NCBI GenBank assembly: GCA_964570205.1
Contig: CAZMXI010000025.1
Span: 1 to 36,228 of the forward strand
Length of the DNA: 36,228 nt
Direction: 5' to 3'
Origin: CAZMXI01 sp964570205
GTDB taxonomy: Bacteria > Planctomycetota > Phycisphaerae > Tepidisphaerales > Tepidisphaeraceae
Each line of letters opens with the position of its first letter. Position 1 is the stretch's first letter. The position numbers and the translations under genes were made by a program. The notes beneath the pieces are model-generated. The model saw nothing but the letters and a program-made list of their open reading frames with translations. It had not been told where the DNA came from and searched no databases. This document shows, one piece after another, positions 34,594 through 36,228 of the stretch.

Positions 34594-34710
34594 ATGACGG
34601 CCGGAGCGGAACAGTTTGCTGCAGGCGATGCGCTCGTGCCGGATGTGATCGCGCCGGGCCTGAAAGACTCGGCGGCGAGGCTCGATACGCTGCTGCTTGC
34701 GGGGGTATGA
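34594..34710 (+). pseudogene. Short remnant resembling the N-terminus of a Mug-type DNA glycosylase
   Basis: A 38-codon frame starts 10 bp after the Hsp70-like stop. Its first half (ALVPDVIAPGLK) closely resembles the start of mismatch-specific (Mug/TDG-type) uracil DNA glycosylases, which continue with a V-L-F-C-G-I-N-P segment. Here the match ends abruptly and continues as DSAARLDTLLLAGV before a stop, so the catalytic part is gone. I read it as a deletion scar joining two unrelated ends. It might instead be a chance short ORF; the resemblance is by memory, not by search. Confidence 0.4.
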
Positions 34711-35117
34711 TTGCAGTCACAATTATAGATTGCTCCATGTATGTGGGGCTGATGGATCGGACGGTCCGAGCCGCCTGTCGTGGTGTTTGTTGGGCACGCC
34801 CGGTCTCACGGGCATGGTCTTGACGGTTGAGGACAAGGCGTGATGCGCCGACACTCCGCATTTCACCTGACCGCGAGGGTGGTTTTCTGTTGCTGCAATG
34901 GAGCATGTGGTTTCAGCCGCCGCACCTTCGCCAGTGTCGGCCAGTTTGGCGTTTCTGGCGCGCTGGCCAGTGGCGTGAAATGATCCTCGCTCTGCGTGAC
35001 CGACAAGGCGTTTCGCAAGCGTTGCCGCCGCAACACGATGGAAAACGGGGAGGATTGGGTTGACATTCCTGCGTTGGTGAGCCAAGGTGCATGTTAGGCA
35101 ATCTGTTGAGGGCCACC
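34711..35117. other. Gene-poor spacer before the LEPR protein
   Basis: About 400 bp. Open frames here are short, lack ribosome-binding sites and resemble no family I know. I see no tRNA, no clear terminator and no strong promoter. It includes repeated GGCCAG motifs around 34939-34968. It may be decayed sequence next to the Mug-like remnant. Confidence 0.5.
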
Positions 35118-36228
35118 ATGGGCGTGAGATGCAATTGCCGGAACCGGCAAGCGAGGCGCGACGGACCTGGCCGCTGGTTGGAGCGACTGGAGCCTCGCCG
35201 GCTGCTCTCTGCCGTCGAACCGCGGATTGACTGGGGCACGTTTGCTGGCGGGATCGATGAGGATTCGCTTGCGGATGCCACGGTAGATGCCGCGGGAAAC
35301 GTCTACCTTGTCGGGCGGACCTGGTCGCCCAAATGGGTCAAAGGCGGCTATGACATGGACTTCACGCCCGATCAACCGGATTGGGCGGGTGACCTGTTTG
35401 TCGTGAAGCTTACGCCGGCCGGACAGCACCTCTGGTCCACGTACATCGGGGGCGATGGAGACGAATACCCGCCCGAGGATTCACAGTCGATCGTCGTTGA
35501 CAGCGCGGGCCATGTCATTGTCGTCGGCACGACTCGATCGGCCGGCTGGATATCGGGGGGCTATCTTATCCGCGATGCACAGGATAACGACGGCTTCGTG
35601 GTCAAACTCGATGCCAACGGCCAGCATCTCTGGTCTACGTATGTGGGCGCTGTAGGGGCTGATGACTGGCTATGGAACGTGGCGGTGGATGACCAGGACA
35701 ACATCCTCGTCGGCGGCCTGACGCGAGCCGGCGGGTGGATCGCGGATGGGCAAGACACGGAATTCGGCGGCGCGGGCGATGGTTTCGTCGTCAAACTGGC
35801 GCCCGGAGGAGAGCACCTGTGGTCCACTTATGCAGGCGGTGTTGGCAGGGATGAGGTGTACCAGATTCTGCCGGCGGCCGACGGTGGGTATGTGATCGGC
35901 GGCTGGACCGAATCGGCTGGGTGGACCGGCGGTGGCTCTGACGCGGATTACGGCGGTTCACAGGATGCGTTTGTGATGAAACTGTCGGCCGCAGGCGGGC
36001 ACGAGTGGTCCACGTATGTGGGTGGAGTCGGCATCGACCTACCGGCTCGACTTGCGCTGGATGCCTCGGGCGATGTGCTAGTGGCAGGGTGGACGACGGC
36101 CGGCGGCTGGGCCGCGGGCGGGTCCAATGCGCAGCATGCGGGGCAGACGGACATCTTCGTCGCCAAGATAGATTCTCAGGGCCAGCAGGTCTGGTCCACA
36201 TTGGCCGGCGGCGATAGCTTCGAATACC
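35118..36228 (+). CDS. LEPR-XLL-type secreted protein with SBBP-like repeats (3' partial)
   Basis: The frame is open to the right edge, so the length is unknown (over 370 residues). A basic N-terminal segment (RCNCRNRQARRDGPGRWLE) leads into RLEPRRLLSAV, the LEPR-XLL-type motif seen at the N-terminus of many planctomycete extracellular proteins in place of a normal signal peptide. The rest is built of SBBP-like beta-propeller repeats of about 62-66 residues, each with a D-x-x-G-N-V-Y-L-V-G-type strand and an H-L-W-S-T-Y turn at 35433, 35631, 35820, 36006 and 36192. The start at 35118 has GAGGG 5 nt upstream; an ATG at 35091 in the same frame is the alternative. It is probably a large surface protein whose export route is unknown. 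Confidence 0.8.
   Translation, partial: MGVRCNCRNRQARRDGPGRWLERLEPRRLLSAVEPRIDWGTFAGGIDEDSLADATVDAAGNVYLVGRTWSPKWVKGGYDMDFTPDQPDWAGDLFVVKLTPAGQHLWSTYIGGDGDEYPPEDSQSIVVDSAGHVIVVGTTRSAGWISGGYLIRDAQDNDGFVVKLDANGQHLWSTYVGAVGADDWLWNVAVDDQDNILVGGLTRAGGWIADGQDTEFGGAGDGFVVKLAPGGEHLWSTYAGGVGRDEVYQILPAADGGYVIGGWTESAGWTGGGSDADYGGSQDAFVMKLSAAGGHEWSTYVGGVGIDLPARLALDASGDVLVAGWTTAGGWAAGGSNAQHAGQTDIFVAKIDSQGQQVWSTLAGGDSFEY
35433..36197 (+). repeat. SBBP-like repeat units (period about 186-198 bp)
   Basis: Five W-S-T codon turns recur at 35433, 35631, 35820, 36006 and 36192. The spacings are 198, 189, 186 and 186 bp. DNA is partly conserved around the turn (TGGTCCAC-like in four of five), so the repeats arose by tandem duplication. 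Confidence 0.8.

Noticed and set aside
34939..34968. GGCCAG/CTGGCC inverted repeat in the spacer
   Set aside because: Short, GC-rich and partly self-palindromic; expected by chance in this composition.
34827..35063. 78-codon plus-strand frame in the spacer before the LEPR protein
   Set aside because: No ribosome-binding site, no recognisable family, unusual Trp/Arg-rich composition.

Overview
The window is about 36 kb of GC-rich, densely coding bacterial chromosome that most likely comes from a planctomycete, probably Phycisphaerae-like. The evidence is an LEPR-XLL-type N-terminus on a repeat-rich secreted protein, a CotH/EF-hand protein, Tat-exported Gfo/Idh/MocA and amidohydrolase proteins, a ThuA-like protein, many small zinc-ribbon proteins, and a solitary Hsp70-like ATPase. 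This rests on sequence reading only; no database search was possible. There is one 10-N assembly gap (11536-11545), no rRNA or tRNA that I could see, no IS element and no CRISPR array.

Layout. 1-4.3 kb: the 3' end of a CotH-like/EF-hand protein, a ThuA-like secreted protein, a four-helix membrane protein with a C39-type cysteine peptidase domain, and two small secreted proteins, one Tyr-rich with 21-bp repeats. 4.3-7.6 kb (minus strand): an apparent operon of TPR lipoprotein, RluA-type pseudouridine synthase, UbiX flavin prenyltransferase and UbiA-type prenyltransferase. 7.7-10.9 kb (plus): a sigma70-like promoter followed by three overlapping genes (GT2 glycosyltransferase, a large protein with a BshC-like motif, a sugar-isomerase-type TIM barrel). 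10.9-14.5 kb: a promoter, a response regulator cut by the gap, and a two-domain M16 peptidase lipoprotein. 14.6-18.1 kb: a cyclodeaminase-type protein, two zinc-ribbon proteins, a LolA-like lipoprotein and a membrane-anchored protein, tightly packed. 18.1-22.3 kb (minus): SppA lipoprotein, a zinc-ribbon/VWA-like protein, a BNR sialidase-like protein and a second RluA-type synthase.

The most notable block is 22.9-30.2 kb. It holds four co-directional genes: a periplasmic HlyD/RND-type adaptor, a GAF-domain/HlyD fusion with a poly-Gln N-terminus, a PqqD-like/M50 peptidase/HlyD fusion, and a shortened SecA-like ATPase. No ABC ATPase or TolC-like channel is seen beside them. I infer an envelope-spanning export or maturation machine in which a SecA paralogue could supply the energy. 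About 5 kb downstream, running off the window, lies a protein with an LEPR-XLL-like N-terminus and SBBP-like repeats, which is the sort of large secreted substrate such a machine might handle. That link is a hypothesis.

30.2-36.2 kb: divergent Tat-exported Gfo/Idh/MocA and amidohydrolase-2 genes, the Hsp70-like gene, a short ORF that looks like a deleted remnant of a Mug-type DNA glycosylase, about 380-400 bp without a gene, and the truncated SBBP-repeat protein.
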